Shown here piece by piece: positions 28,122 through 37,312 of a DNA stretch of 43,478 nt. This stretch comes from Nocardiopsis listeri. GTDB taxonomy: Bacteria; Actinomycetota; Actinomycetes; Streptosporangiales; Streptosporangiaceae. Each line of letters begins with the position of its first letter. Position 1 is the stretch's first letter. The DNA is taken from NCBI RefSeq assembly GCF_020741345.1, contig NZ_DYZD01000008.1, positions 1 through 43,478 on the forward strand, written 5' to 3'. Under the pieces are notes generated by a model. The model worked only from the letters and a program-made list of their open reading frames with translations. It ran no database searches and had not been told where the DNA came from. The position numbers and the translations under genes are program-made.

Positions 28122-29421
28122 CCACCCTCCGTGCGAGCCAGGCCTGGGTGGCGAAGAGTTCGAACCGGGGAGACTTGCCCGCGGCCGTCATCATCTCGGC
28201 CAGCGGGACCACTCGCACCCCCACCCGCCGCTGACCGGCGACGCGGGCGATCCGTTCGGACATCTCCTCCTTCTGCTGGAGGGGGAGCTCCGTCTCCGGG
28301 GTGCAGAGGACGTCCAGCTCTCCGGCCCGGGCCTGCAGGACCCGCCACCGGGAGAGCGGCAGCGAATCCAGGTACAGCTCGACCTGTTTGACGTTGACGA
28401 AACGGCCGTCGTCGGTGGCGATGAACGATCGCTGTCTGCCGGCCAGCCCCGATATCCGGGACAGGACCCGGCCGCAGGGGCACCGCTCCGACAGGAGGGT
28501 TCCTCGGTCCTCGGGGCGGTAGCGCGCCATGACCGAGGCCCGGTTGACCAGGTTGGTGATGAGCAGCGCTCCGTCGTGGTCTGTCTCCACCACGACCTTT
28601 TCGTCGTTGACGTGGTAGGTGCCCGCGGCCTCCGGGCACTCCCAGGCGATCATCCCGAACTCCTGGAGCCCGTACAGGTCCATCGGACGTTCCTGGAAGA
28701 TCTCGGCGCAGACCCGGCGTGTCCCCTCGTCGAGGGAGTCACCGTGCGACAGCACCCGCGAAGGGGCGGGGAAAGCCGACAGGTGCTCGCGTAGTTTGCC
28801 CGCGAACAGCAACAGTTCCATGGGCTGGGCCCACAGGACCGGGGCCGCGTAGTCGCGCAGCAACCGCGAGACGTACTCCGCGTTCTCCCGGTCGATGCGG
28901 CCGGCGTTCAGGCGGATCATGCTCCCTCCCCCGGCCTTGCCGGGGAAGTCCACGAGGGGGTGTGAGGGGTTGCCGGAGATCCGCAGAATGCGGTCGGAGA
29001 CGCCGATGCCATAGGCGTCGAACGTCCGCAGCCTGCTCGCGGCGGCGTGTACCAGGTGCTCTTCGGAGTGCTCGAACACCGCGGGCCGGCCGGTCGTTCC
29101 GGAGGTGCGCACGCGAATGACGTCGAGAGGATCGACCTCACCGGTGCGATAGTCCTCCATCCGCCGGACGAAGTCCGACTTGCGGGTCACCGTCGCGGTG
29201 CGCGGCCACTCGTCGTCGACCTCACGGTAGGCGGCCGTCGAGCGGGCCCGCTCGCGCAGCTCGGCCAGTCGCTCGGAGCGGTACGCCTGGAGGGCGCCCG
29301 CGTCGAACTCGGTGTGCCGGTAGACGGAGTCGTAGAGGTCCCAGGCCTGCCCCTCGGCTGCGGTGACCCGCATGTCCTGCGAATCCCACCAACGTTTACG
29401 CGGTGATCGCGATGCGCTCAT
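28087..29421 (-). CDS. Adenylate-forming enzyme, phenylacetate-CoA ligase (PaaK)/CapK-like
   Basis: IRVRTSGTTGRPAVFEHSEEH (P-loop-like SGTTG), MDLYGLQEFGMIAWEC, RYRPEDRG; overlaps PDF by 35 nt; start 29421 or 29457. Confidence 0.85.
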   Translation of the reverse strand: MSASRSPRKRWWDSQDMRVTAAEGQAWDLYDSVYRHTEFDAGALQAYRSERLAELRERARSTAAYREVDDEWPRTATVTRKSDFVRRMEDYRTGEVDPLDVIRVRTSGTTGRPAVFEHSEEHLVHAAASRLRTFDAYGIGVSDRILRISGNPSHPLVDFPGKAGGGSMIRLNAGRIDRENAEYVSRLLRDYAAPVLWAQPMELLLFAGKLREHLSAFPAPSRVLSHGDSLDEGTRRVCAEIFQERPMDLYGLQEFGMIAWECPEAAGTYHVNDEKVVVETDHDGALLITNLVNRASVMARYRPEDRGTLLSERCPCGRVLSRISGLAGRQRSFIATDDGRFVNVKQVELYLDSLPLSRWRVLQARAGELDVLCTPETELPLQQKEEMSERIARVAGQRRVGVRVVPLAEMMTAAGKSPRFELFATQAWLARRVGEDHDGALSGA

Positions 29422-29736
29422 GTGCGGCTCCAGGGGCTCGTTCTCTCGCTCCTCCAAGGGCGTGTCCGGCGACCGCCCCAGAAGACACCCGTGCTTTCGA
29501 CCTGTGGCTTTTTCCGCTCACCGACACGACGGACCGGAGGGGCGAGTGGGTCCGCGCCGGTACGTGCGCCGTTCTCCGGGGAGGGGGAACAACGGTTCCG
29601 CCTTCCAAGGGCTGCCATCAGGAGCTCAACAGCGTGCCTGGGCAAGTCTCGTGAACGCCGATCCCGTGTTCAATGGTTCGCCGATGTCCACTCTTTGACG
29701 ACATGGTTCGGTCAACCACCGGGGAAGGCGGGGTAG

Positions 29737-30186
29737 CGAGTTGGTGCGTGATAGCGGGTAAGGCTTCACAGCGGGTCGTGGCATGCTCTGGTCGTGACGA
29801 TCAAGGTCAATCGTGCGCTCCTGGCCCATCCCTGGCTCACCTCGCTGGTGAAGGTGCTACTGGACGAGGGGTACCTCGGTCTGCGGCGCGACCACCCCCA
29901 TCAGGCCCTCACCCCGCCGCGCAAGCCGAACAAGAGCGCTCTGCCCGAGTTCCACGAACGGTGGAAGTGCCACCGCCACGCGCATTCCTCAGGTCGGATC
30001 ACCGTCGAGAACGCCTTGGCCGACCACAAAACCTGGAAGCAACCGATGCGCCGGGCCCACCGACGGGAGAACCTCCCGGCGACCCACCGCGCCATCACCG
30101 GGATTGGTCTGCGACCGGACCCCGAACATCTGACAAGCACCACGGACGGGACCACCATGTCCCACCCGCTATCACGCACCAACTCG
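29737..30186 (+). mobile_element. Internally deleted IS5-like element with 23-bp terminal inverted repeats
   Basis: CGAGTTGGTGCGTGATAGCGGGT (29737-29759) / ACCCGCTATCACGCACCAACTCG (30164-30186), perfect inverted repeat flanking a transposase C-terminal fragment. Confidence 0.8.
29794..30150 (+). pseudogene. IS5-family DDE transposase fragment (C-terminal part)
   Basis: DEGYLGLRRDHPHQALTPPRKPNKSALPEFHERWKCHRHAHSSGRITVENALADHKTWKQPMRRAHRRENLPATHRAITGI: typical actinobacterial IS5-type C-terminus; N-terminal region missing. Confidence 0.8.
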
Positions 30187-30304
30187 TTATTCCGACAAGG
30201 CCGTGCACCGGGCCTTCCTCTCCTGCGGCCAGGAGGCGTTCCATGAATGCCACACCCACGCGGCTGCTATTGATCGCGCGTGCACCGGAAGGACGCTGCC
30301 CAAT

Positions 30305-30336
30305 TTGACCTTCGAGTCATATCGAAGGTTTACGGT
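30305..30336 (+). promoter_or_regulatory. MerR-type promoter/operator
   Basis: TTGACC -35 (30305-30310) with inverted repeat ACCTTCGA-N6-TCGAAGGT (30308-30329) in an elongated ~20-nt spacer before TACGGT. Confidence 0.6.
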
Positions 30337-30342
30337 CGTGGT

Positions 30343-31101
30343 ATGGATATGATGCGTATTTCCCAGCTCACCGAGCGTTCCGGCGTGCCGGCCACCACTT
30401 TGCGGTTCTACGAGAGCGCAGGGCTTTTACCCGCCGACCGCTCCCCCGCCGGCTACCGCCTCTACGGTGAGGATGCCGTGCAGCGTTTGGCGTTCATCGC
30501 AGCGGCCAAGCATCTGGGGCTGCCGTTGGGGGAGATCGGCGAACTGCTGAGAGTGTGGGAATCGGGAGCCTGCCGGGAAGTGAAGGCCGACCTGCGTCCC
30601 CGCATCGCTGCCCGAATCGCGGACGCCGAGAACCGAGCAGTCGAATTGTCGGCGTTCACCGCCGTACTGCACGGGGCTCTGGAACACCTTGATGTGCTTC
30701 CCGAGCGCGACCATCGCTGTGACGCGCAGTGCTCCCTCCTCTCCCCTGGTCGCACCACGTCCGGCGCGCGGCCACCTTCCTCAGGCGGTCTCGGGGCTGG
30801 GGCTGAGCGGTGGCGCACACAGGCGGTGGCCTGCTCCCTGGGCGAGAGCGTCCCCGAGCGGGCCGGGCAGTGGCGGCGGCTGCTGTCGGGAGCCCGCCGT
30901 GAGGAGATCGAGGACGGTGTGCGACTGCTCCTGCCCTCTGAACGGACCAGTGAGATCGCCGCCCTGGCCGCGACCGAGCAGCAGTGCTGCCCCTTCTTCG
31001 ACTTCCGCCTCCACCTCGACGGACCCGTCCTCGGCTTGGAGGTTCGAGCCCCGGCCGAGGGCGCCGGCATGCTCGCCGAGCTGTTCACCACGGTTCCCTG
31101 A
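30343..31101 (+). CDS. MerR family regulator with C-terminal CCPFF-containing domain
   Basis: MRISQLTERSGVPATTLRFYESAGLLPADRSPAGYRLYGEDAVQRLAFI; later ATEQQCCPFFDFRLHLDG. Confidence 0.92.
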   Translation: MDMMRISQLTERSGVPATTLRFYESAGLLPADRSPAGYRLYGEDAVQRLAFIAAAKHLGLPLGEIGELLRVWESGACREVKADLRPRIAARIADAENRAVELSAFTAVLHGALEHLDVLPERDHRCDAQCSLLSPGRTTSGARPPSSGGLGAGAERWRTQAVACSLGESVPERAGQWRRLLSGARREEIEDGVRLLLPSERTSEIAALAATEQQCCPFFDFRLHLDGPVLGLEVRAPAEGAGMLAELFTTVP

Positions 31102-31473
31102 TCGGCCCCGGTGGCCGAGCGTCCCCGACCCCGCAAGGGACATGTTCGCTGTCGCGGTCACCCGGCCTGGTCGAAGGGACGGAACGCCACCAGGTCGCCA
31201 TCCACATAGGAGGCACCGGCGGCCAGGGCCTGGTGGGCTTGGCCGCCCCGGACGCGGCCCGGGGCCGGAACACGCCATCAACCCCGTGCCGGCGGCTCGT
31301 TGGGATCTCGAACAACGACCTCACACCACCGGGCACCTCCACACCGATGCGAGTCGACCTCTCGAGGAGGTTGTGGAGCCCGATTCCGGACCATGAAGGG
31401 CTCCTCTCCTTGCTCGGGTGATGGCGGAGGCCCGTTCTGTTCCTTCGGCACGATCCCGTACGAGCAGGGTGCG

Positions 31474-32289
31474 TCAGCGCGACCCGGCGCTCCGGGGCGC
31501 GAACAGGGCGGCGGCGCCCAACAGCGGCACCGCGGTGATTCCGGTCAACAGCCACAGGGTCGCCGGCTCCAGGCCGTCGACGTCGGTCAGCAGGTTCAGG
31601 GCCGAGAACGGCAGGGCGTGGGCGAAGACCGCGGGCCACACGCTGCCGAACCTGGCCACGACGGCGCTCAGATACAGGCCCAGCGGAAACAGTCCCACGG
31701 TGGAGACCAGCGCGATGTCCCAGGGCAGGACTCCCTGGACTGCCATGGTTCCGTGCAGGGGCACGTGGAAGAGCACCCACACCGCGGAGACCACCGCGGC
31801 CGAGCGCCAAAACCCCCAGGAGTCCAGGGCACGCTGCAGGAAACCCCGCCACGCGGCCTCCTCCCCCAGGGTGCTCAGGGAGAACAACAGCACGGCCGGG
31901 ATCAACAGGACCGCGACCTGTGCCAGGGCGGGCCATGGTTGTGGTTCGGCCGCTCCCAGGGCGACCACGGGCAGCACGCTCAGTGCGTAGACGGCGACCA
32001 GCACGGCCACCGCTGTGGCGCCACCGCCCAGGAGACGGCGCCATCCGCCGGGGCGTAGGGACCACCACGTCGGGAGTCCGCCTTCGAGGGGCACCAGGCG
32101 GAGCACCAACAGGGAGACGAGCGCCGGCAGCCAACGGCCGACGATGACGAACCACTCGGGGATCGGTACGTCGAGGAGGAGGAAGGCGCCGCAGATCAGG
32201 GCGATCGAGAACAGGACCAGGAGGGTGAACAGACCGGCCGCTCGCAGCGGCCGCTGATTTGTTCGCTGCACAAATAGGGACGTTAGCAT
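31474..32289 (-). CDS. CPBP (CAAX-like) intramembrane metalloprotease
   Basis: LGEEAAWRGFLQRAL (EExxxR), VLFHVPLH, multiple TM segments; start likely downstream of 32289. Confidence 0.85.
   Translation of the reverse strand: MLTSLFVQRTNQRPLRAAGLFTLLVLFSIALICGAFLLLDVPIPEWFVIVGRWLPALVSLLVLRLVPLEGGLPTWWSLRPGGWRRLLGGGATAVAVLVAVYALSVLPVVALGAAEPQPWPALAQVAVLLIPAVLLFSLSTLGEEAAWRGFLQRALDSWGFWRSAAVVSAVWVLFHVPLHGTMAVQGVLPWDIALVSTVGLFPLGLYLSAVVARFGSVWPAVFAHALPFSALNLLTDVDGLEPATLWLLTGITAVPLLGAAALFAPRSAGSR
32257..32275. promoter_or_regulatory. Putative TetR operator ATTTGT-N7-ACAAAT
   Basis: Inverted repeat ATTTGTTCGCTGCACAAAT between divergent CPBP and TetR genes. Confidence 0.5.
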
Positions 32290-32295
32290 GGCGCG

Positions 32296-32928
32296 ATGAC
32301 GGAACAACGACGCAGACGTGGCCCTCGGGGGGACATCAGCGCCGAGGATCTCCTGGTGGCGGCCGAGCACGTCCTGAGGTCGGGCGGGCCCGGGGGGCTC
32401 AGTCTCAGGTCGGTGGCGCGTCGAGCCGACGTGACACCGACCGTGCTGTACACCTACTTCGACGACATGGCGGATCTGCGCAACCGGCTCGGCGACGACT
32501 TCCTCGGTCGGCTCGACCTGACCCTGTTGCGCTCGTTTGCCCCGCGGGAGGCGCTGCGCCGTTTCCTGCACCACCTGTTGGCCGTCTTCCACGACTCCCC
32601 CGGGCACGTGGCGCTGTTGGCCTCCCAGCGGGTGATCGGCCCGCACGCGTTGGCCCTGAACGAAGCCCTCCTGGGGTTCTTCGTCGAGGTCGTCGGGCAC
32701 ACGCCCGAGCGGGCCGCCGCCCTGACCATGTTCGCCACCGAGTGGGTGCACGGGCGCCTGTTGCTCTGGCCGTCCAATCCGGTCACGGAGGGCTTCACCC
32801 GGGCGATGTCCAGGATCGATCCGGCGCAGTTCCCGCGTACGACGGCCTCGCTGTCGGCGTCCGTCGAGGACGAGGGGGTGGAGTTGCTGGTGTCGGCGGC
32901 CGTCCCCGAACCGTCCGGGTCCGGCTGA
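32296..32928 (+). CDS. TetR family regulator
   Basis: SAEDLLVAAEHVLRSGGPGGLSLRSVARRADVTPTVLYTYFDDMADLRNRLGDDFL. Confidence 0.9.
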   Translation: MTEQRRRRGPRGDISAEDLLVAAEHVLRSGGPGGLSLRSVARRADVTPTVLYTYFDDMADLRNRLGDDFLGRLDLTLLRSFAPREALRRFLHHLLAVFHDSPGHVALLASQRVIGPHALALNEALLGFFVEVVGHTPERAAALTMFATEWVHGRLLLWPSNPVTEGFTRAMSRIDPAQFPRTTASLSASVEDEGVELLVSAAVPEPSGSG

Positions 32929-33151
32929 TCCTCGAAGAGGAGATCAGGCCTCACCGGACCCGGGCGTCCGTACCCCCGACGAAAGTCGGTACCGCGCATC
33001 GACCATGGCGACACCGCACGTCGAAACCGCGCGGCCGAAGGCACAGGCGGGAACGTCCCGGCGGTGGATGTGGAGGCGGGTGCGGCGCTTCTAGCGTGGA
33101 CAACGTCCCCGGCGGTCACGGAATCGACCGCTTTCCCGAAGCAGAGAGGCA

Positions 33152-33409
33152 ATGATCATGACCCTGGAGAACCTTCTGGCCGAGGCCTCCACCGAGACCC
33201 TCTTCGGCCTCGGATTCGCGGGGGTGTTCCTGGCCGTCGCTCTGGCGGTGGTCGTGCTGGTCGTCGCCGCGGTGTTCAGCGTCCTCTTCTCGCGGATCGG
33301 TTTCGGGATGAAGGTCGTCTGGTTGATCTTCGTCGTCATCGCACCCGTCATCGGGGCGCTGCTGTGGTTCCTCATCGGCCGCAACCACACACCGGTCCGC
33401 CACTGGTGA
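33152..33409 (+). CDS. Small membrane protein, PLDc_N domain-like
   Basis: 85 aa with two TM segments and VVWLIFVVIAPVIGALLWFLIGR. Confidence 0.75.
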   Translation: MIMTLENLLAEASTETLFGLGFAGVFLAVALAVVVLVVAAVFSVLFSRIGFGMKVVWLIFVVIAPVIGALLWFLIGRNHTPVRHW

Positions 33410-33451
33410 GGGACCCGGTGGGAGGCCCCCTCCGGGCCCCGTTCCGGCGTC

Positions 33452-33853
33452 TCACAGGGCGTCGAGAAGGTCCTGACAGGCCCGTGAGCACGCGCGGCAC
33501 GCCTCGGCGCACACCCGACAGTGTTCGTGGTGTTCGGCGTGTTCCTCGCACTCGCGCGCGCAACGATCGCACGCCTGCACGCAGGCTTGCAGGACCGACG
33601 CGACGAATCCGTCCTCTTCGGCGGTCCTGCGCACGAGCACCCTCTGCGTGGCCTCGCACAGGTCCGCGCAGTCCAGGTCGGAACGAGCGCAGGAGACCAA
33701 CTCGGCCACCGTCTCCTCCCGCATGCACGCGTCCGCGCACACCACGCACACCTGGGCGCAGAGTCCACACGCCTCGACGACGGCACGCACCTTCTCCCCC
33801 ACACCCTCCGGATCGTCGGGATGGGCGTACAGCATCTGTCCGACCACGCTCAT
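33452..33853 (-). CDS. Cys-rich four-helix bundle protein (DUF326/Csp copper-storage-like)
   Basis: 133 aa with 17 Cys in CxxxC-type spacing (ACGLCAQVCVVCADAC, SCARSDLDCADLC, ACVQACDRCAREC, HCRVCAEACRACSRAC). Confidence 0.88.
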   Translation of the reverse strand: MSVVGQMLYAHPDDPEGVGEKVRAVVEACGLCAQVCVVCADACMREETVAELVSCARSDLDCADLCEATQRVLVRRTAEEDGFVASVLQACVQACDRCARECEEHAEHHEHCRVCAEACRACSRACQDLLDAL

Positions 33854-35280
33854 AGGTCGATACCTCCTTGTGCCGTGCCTTGGTAGGAGAAACGCAGGGT
33901 GAAGTGGTCGAGGGAGGCGGGCAGCTCGTGCCGACGCAGTGGCGGTGCCTCGTCCACCCGGTGCAGCGGACCGCCCCGTAGCAGCGCTCGCAAGAAGAAG
34001 GAGACGGTCATCGGAACCAGGTCACGCCCCGGACATCCCGCCGGACCGTAGCCGAAGGGCAGGATGGCGGGTTCACGTTCGGCGCGTCCGTCCGCCCAGA
34101 TGGCCGGTTCGAAGGAGTCGGCGTAGGGCAGACGGCTGGCATCCCGGTGGAAGTAGCCGCTCATCACCAGGAACGCCGTGCCCGGTTCGATGGTCCGCTC
34201 ACGCCAGGTGGTCTCGCGCAGGCTCTCCCGGATCACCATCAGCGTGGTCGGCCACAGCCGGACGGATTCGCGCAGGGTCGCCCGCAGCAGCGGCAGGTCC
34301 AGGCCGTCCTGGGTGAGACCTTCCACGCGGGCGGTCTCGGCCGTGGTCCCCTGGGACGTCAACAGGGCCAGGGCGCGGAAGGTCGCGATGGCCGCCGAGT
34401 CGAAGGCGAAGAGCCAGTGGGCGGCCTGGTCCTCCGGACGTTCCTCAGAGCACGGCCGGCCCGGACGTGCGGCCAGGGCGTCGGGGTCGGCGCGGTCGAC
34501 GTCGGCACGCACCCGGTCCAGGAACGAACCTCTGGTGCGCCGGTCCACCGGCGACAGGTACGACCGGTTGGCGCGGGCCCGTAGGCGCCGCAGCAGGTCG
34601 GTGGTTCGTCGATCCCGCGCCGCGAACGCCCCGAAGACCACCCGGCGCGCGAGCGCGTCGAAGGTGCGGGAGAACCTGGCCCAGTCCAGGACACCACCCA
34701 GCGATCCGGCGTTGCGCAGCGCCGCCACCAGGGCCCGTGCCTCTTCGTCCGCGTGCGCGGCGATGGTGCGGGCCTCGGGGTGGATGGTTCGGCCCAGGGC
34801 CAGGGCCTGCTCGTTGGCCTCTCGACGTCGGGGCCGGTCCTCCTGCGCGAAGACCAGGGCTCCGTGTGGTTGGAAGTGGGCGAGCGCGCCGCGCTTCTCC
34901 GCTCCTACGGGAGAGAACGGGTCCGGTGTGCCGCGCAGGAGCACGCGCACGTCCTCTGCCGCCAGGACCAGGGCGATGCGTCGGCCCGTGTAGCTCAGGG
35001 GCAGCGGGTCGTCGCCGTGCCGTTCGCGGAGCGCGCGCAGTGTCGATATGAGTCTGCGGTCGCCGCCGGTGGCCGTGGCCAGGGCCTCTCCGACGGGGCG
35101 GCGCACGACGGCGCCGCGCGCGACGACGGGCAACAGGACCGACGACAAGGCCCCCAGGGTCTCCCCGGGGTTCGTGCCGTTCGCTTTGTGGTGCGACTCG
35201 TTCTGCATGGGTCGAGGCTCTTCCTGGTTCGCCGTCACCGGCATGCGCGCTCGTGTGGTCTCGTCCGGCCATGTGGTCAC
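33850..35280 (-). CDS. Cytochrome P450
   Basis: ExxR (LRESVRLWPT) and heme loop ILPFGYGPAGCPGRDLVPM; ATGA overlaps with both neighbours. Confidence 0.88.
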   Translation of the reverse strand: MTTWPDETTRARMPVTANQEEPRPMQNESHHKANGTNPGETLGALSSVLLPVVARGAVVRRPVGEALATATGGDRRLISTLRALRERHGDDPLPLSYTGRRIALVLAAEDVRVLLRGTPDPFSPVGAEKRGALAHFQPHGALVFAQEDRPRRREANEQALALGRTIHPEARTIAAHADEEARALVAALRNAGSLGGVLDWARFSRTFDALARRVVFGAFAARDRRTTDLLRRLRARANRSYLSPVDRRTRGSFLDRVRADVDRADPDALAARPGRPCSEERPEDQAAHWLFAFDSAAIATFRALALLTSQGTTAETARVEGLTQDGLDLPLLRATLRESVRLWPTTLMVIRESLRETTWRERTIEPGTAFLVMSGYFHRDASRLPYADSFEPAIWADGRAEREPAILPFGYGPAGCPGRDLVPMTVSFFLRALLRGGPLHRVDEAPPLRRHELPASLDHFTLRFSYQGTAQGGIDL

Positions 35281-37301
35281 ACGTGGTCACGGGGCAGGCT
35301 CTCGGTCCATTGCCGGGAGAAGATCCGTTCCCCGGACTCGTAGGCGTCGAGGGTGGCGTGCACACGGAACTCCTCCTCGGTGCACTCCAGGGCCGTGTAG
35401 GTCTCCGTCCTGGTGTGCCAGTCCCCCCGGGAGAAGCACATCGTCCACGCCGTTCGGCCGCACACCGCCGTGAAGTCGTCCCCCACCGCCTCGTAGGTCT
35501 CGTGTGCCTTGCGGGTGACGTCGAGGTCGACCTCCTCCAGGTGCAGGACGCCTCCGTCCTTGACGATCCGCAAGGTGAACCGGTTGTCCACCAGGTCACG
35601 GTGCACCGACCAGTCGTGCTCGCCCTCGCGGGTGCGCCTGGTGCGAATCGCGGGTGTGGCCTCGGGTGGGCCGAACACCTCCTCGTGCGAGTCCTCCTCC
35701 GGAACCTCCTTTCGCACCGGCAGGACGAGGGCGCTGTTCTCGGGATGGACCGACATCAGTGCCGGCCGCGGTGGTGGCCAGGCCAGCGGCCAGTAGGAGG
35801 TGGACAGCGACAGTCGTATGCGGTGGCCGGGCGGAAAGGCCTGGGCGACACCGTTCATGGTGAGCTCCACACGGTAGGTCTCCCCCGGCACCAGGGGTTC
35901 GGGGCGCTGGTGCCCGTTGCGGTGGGTCAGGTTGAGCAGACCGTAGGTCACCCGGGTGGCGCTGCCGTCGGGTGCCACGTCGCACAGACGCGCCGCGACC
36001 ATGGCGACCGGTTCGGTTACCGAGAGTTCGAGGACGACCTGGACGGGCCCCAGGATCTCGACCCGCTCCTCCAGGGGTTCGGTGTCGTAGACCAGGGAGC
36101 CTCCGTCCTCCTCTCGTTGGTCGTAGGGCAGGTCCGGCGGTGCGCTGTAGGAGGCCCACTTGCCGGCGAACTGCCCCACCGACAGGGGCGAGAGGATGCT
36201 CTGTTCCGCGGTGCTGCCCTGTTCCCCGTGGACGCCGAGCCGGTTCTCCGACAGCGTCAGGGAGCGGTGTTCGACACGGTCGGACGGCCAGTGGGGTTCG
36301 TGGATCCAACGTCCGGGGCGTTCCTCGTAGGAGGTGGAGGGCGGGACGCTCTCCTGCATCCAGAGCCAGAGTCCGGTCTCCTTTTCGACCCCGTTGTCCT
36401 CCCCCTTGGTCCATCGGTCGAGCCAGCGCACCACCTCCTGGAGGTAGCCGATGGCCGGTCCGGGGACCCCCATGTGCGGGTAGCGGTGGGACCAGGGGCC
36501 CACCAGGCCCTTGACCGGGGTGTCGAGGTTCTCCATGAGTCGCATGACCGCGTTGGAGTAGCCGTCCGCCCAACCACTGGAGGCCAGGACCGGGCACCGG
36601 ATCCGGCTGTAGTCCTCGCTGACGGAGGCGTGCCTCCAGTAGCCGTCGCGGCGCTGGTGGCGGAGCCACTCGACGACCCAGGGGCCGTTGGCCTCCAGCC
36701 TCTCCAGCCACATGCGCCGCCAGGCCGGGCCGACGATCTCCGGGTCGGGTGGGCAGGTGCCGTAGGCGAAGGTGGTTCCGGACTCGGCCAGGTTGTCCGA
36801 GAGCAGGCAGCCGCCCATGTAGTGGAAGTCGTCGGCGTACCGGTCGTCGGTGAAGGAGCTGATGGCGATGGTCCGCAGGCTCTCGGGGCGTCTGGCGGCG
36901 ACCTGGAGTGCGGAGAACCCGCCCCAGGACAGTCCCATCATCGCGGTGTTGCCGTCGCACCAGGGCTGCTCGGCCAACCAGGCCAGGACCTCCTCGGCGT
37001 CCTGCTGTTCGCGCTCCAGGTACTCGTCGATGAGCACGCCCTCGGAATCGCCCGTGCCCCGCAGGTCGACACGTACGCACGCGTAGCCGTGCCCCGCGAT
37101 GTAGGGGTGGTGCATGGAGTCGCGCACCGCCGTCAGGTCACGCTTGCGGTAGGGGATGTACTCCAGTACCGCCGGTACGGGCTCCCGCTCCGCCGACCGT
37201 GGTCGCCACAGTCGCCCCGCCAGACGTACCCCGTCCGACATGGGTATCCAGAAGTGGTCCTCGATCCGGATCTCACACGGCAGATCCTCCACCAGACGCA
37301 T
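35277..37301 (-). CDS. CocE/NonD family hydrolase (X-Pro dipeptidyl-peptidase-like)
   Basis: IPMSDGVRLAGRLWRP..., YIPYRKRD, RGTGDSEG, AMMGLSWGGFSALQVA (GxSxGG nucleophile elbow), C-terminal jelly-roll region. Confidence 0.9.
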   Translation of the reverse strand: MRLVEDLPCEIRIEDHFWIPMSDGVRLAGRLWRPRSAEREPVPAVLEYIPYRKRDLTAVRDSMHHPYIAGHGYACVRVDLRGTGDSEGVLIDEYLEREQQDAEEVLAWLAEQPWCDGNTAMMGLSWGGFSALQVAARRPESLRTIAISSFTDDRYADDFHYMGGCLLSDNLAESGTTFAYGTCPPDPEIVGPAWRRMWLERLEANGPWVVEWLRHQRRDGYWRHASVSEDYSRIRCPVLASSGWADGYSNAVMRLMENLDTPVKGLVGPWSHRYPHMGVPGPAIGYLQEVVRWLDRWTKGEDNGVEKETGLWLWMQESVPPSTSYEERPGRWIHEPHWPSDRVEHRSLTLSENRLGVHGEQGSTAEQSILSPLSVGQFAGKWASYSAPPDLPYDQREEDGGSLVYDTEPLEERVEILGPVQVVLELSVTEPVAMVAARLCDVAPDGSATRVTYGLLNLTHRNGHQRPEPLVPGETYRVELTMNGVAQAFPPGHRIRLSLSTSYWPLAWPPPRPALMSVHPENSALVLPVRKEVPEEDSHEEVFGPPEATPAIRTRRTREGEHDWSVHRDLVDNRFTLRIVKDGGVLHLEEVDLDVTRKAHETYEAVGDDFTAVCGRTAWTMCFSRGDWHTRTETYTALECTEEEFRVHATLDAYESGERIFSRQWTESLPRDHV

Positions 37302-37312
37302 ACGCACCTCCC

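Noticed and set aside
31300-31420. Minus-strand GIGLHNLLERSTRIGVEVPGG, resembling a histidine-kinase HATPase C-terminus
   Set aside because: Only ~20 residues match and the surrounding frame is not protein-like; too weak to call.
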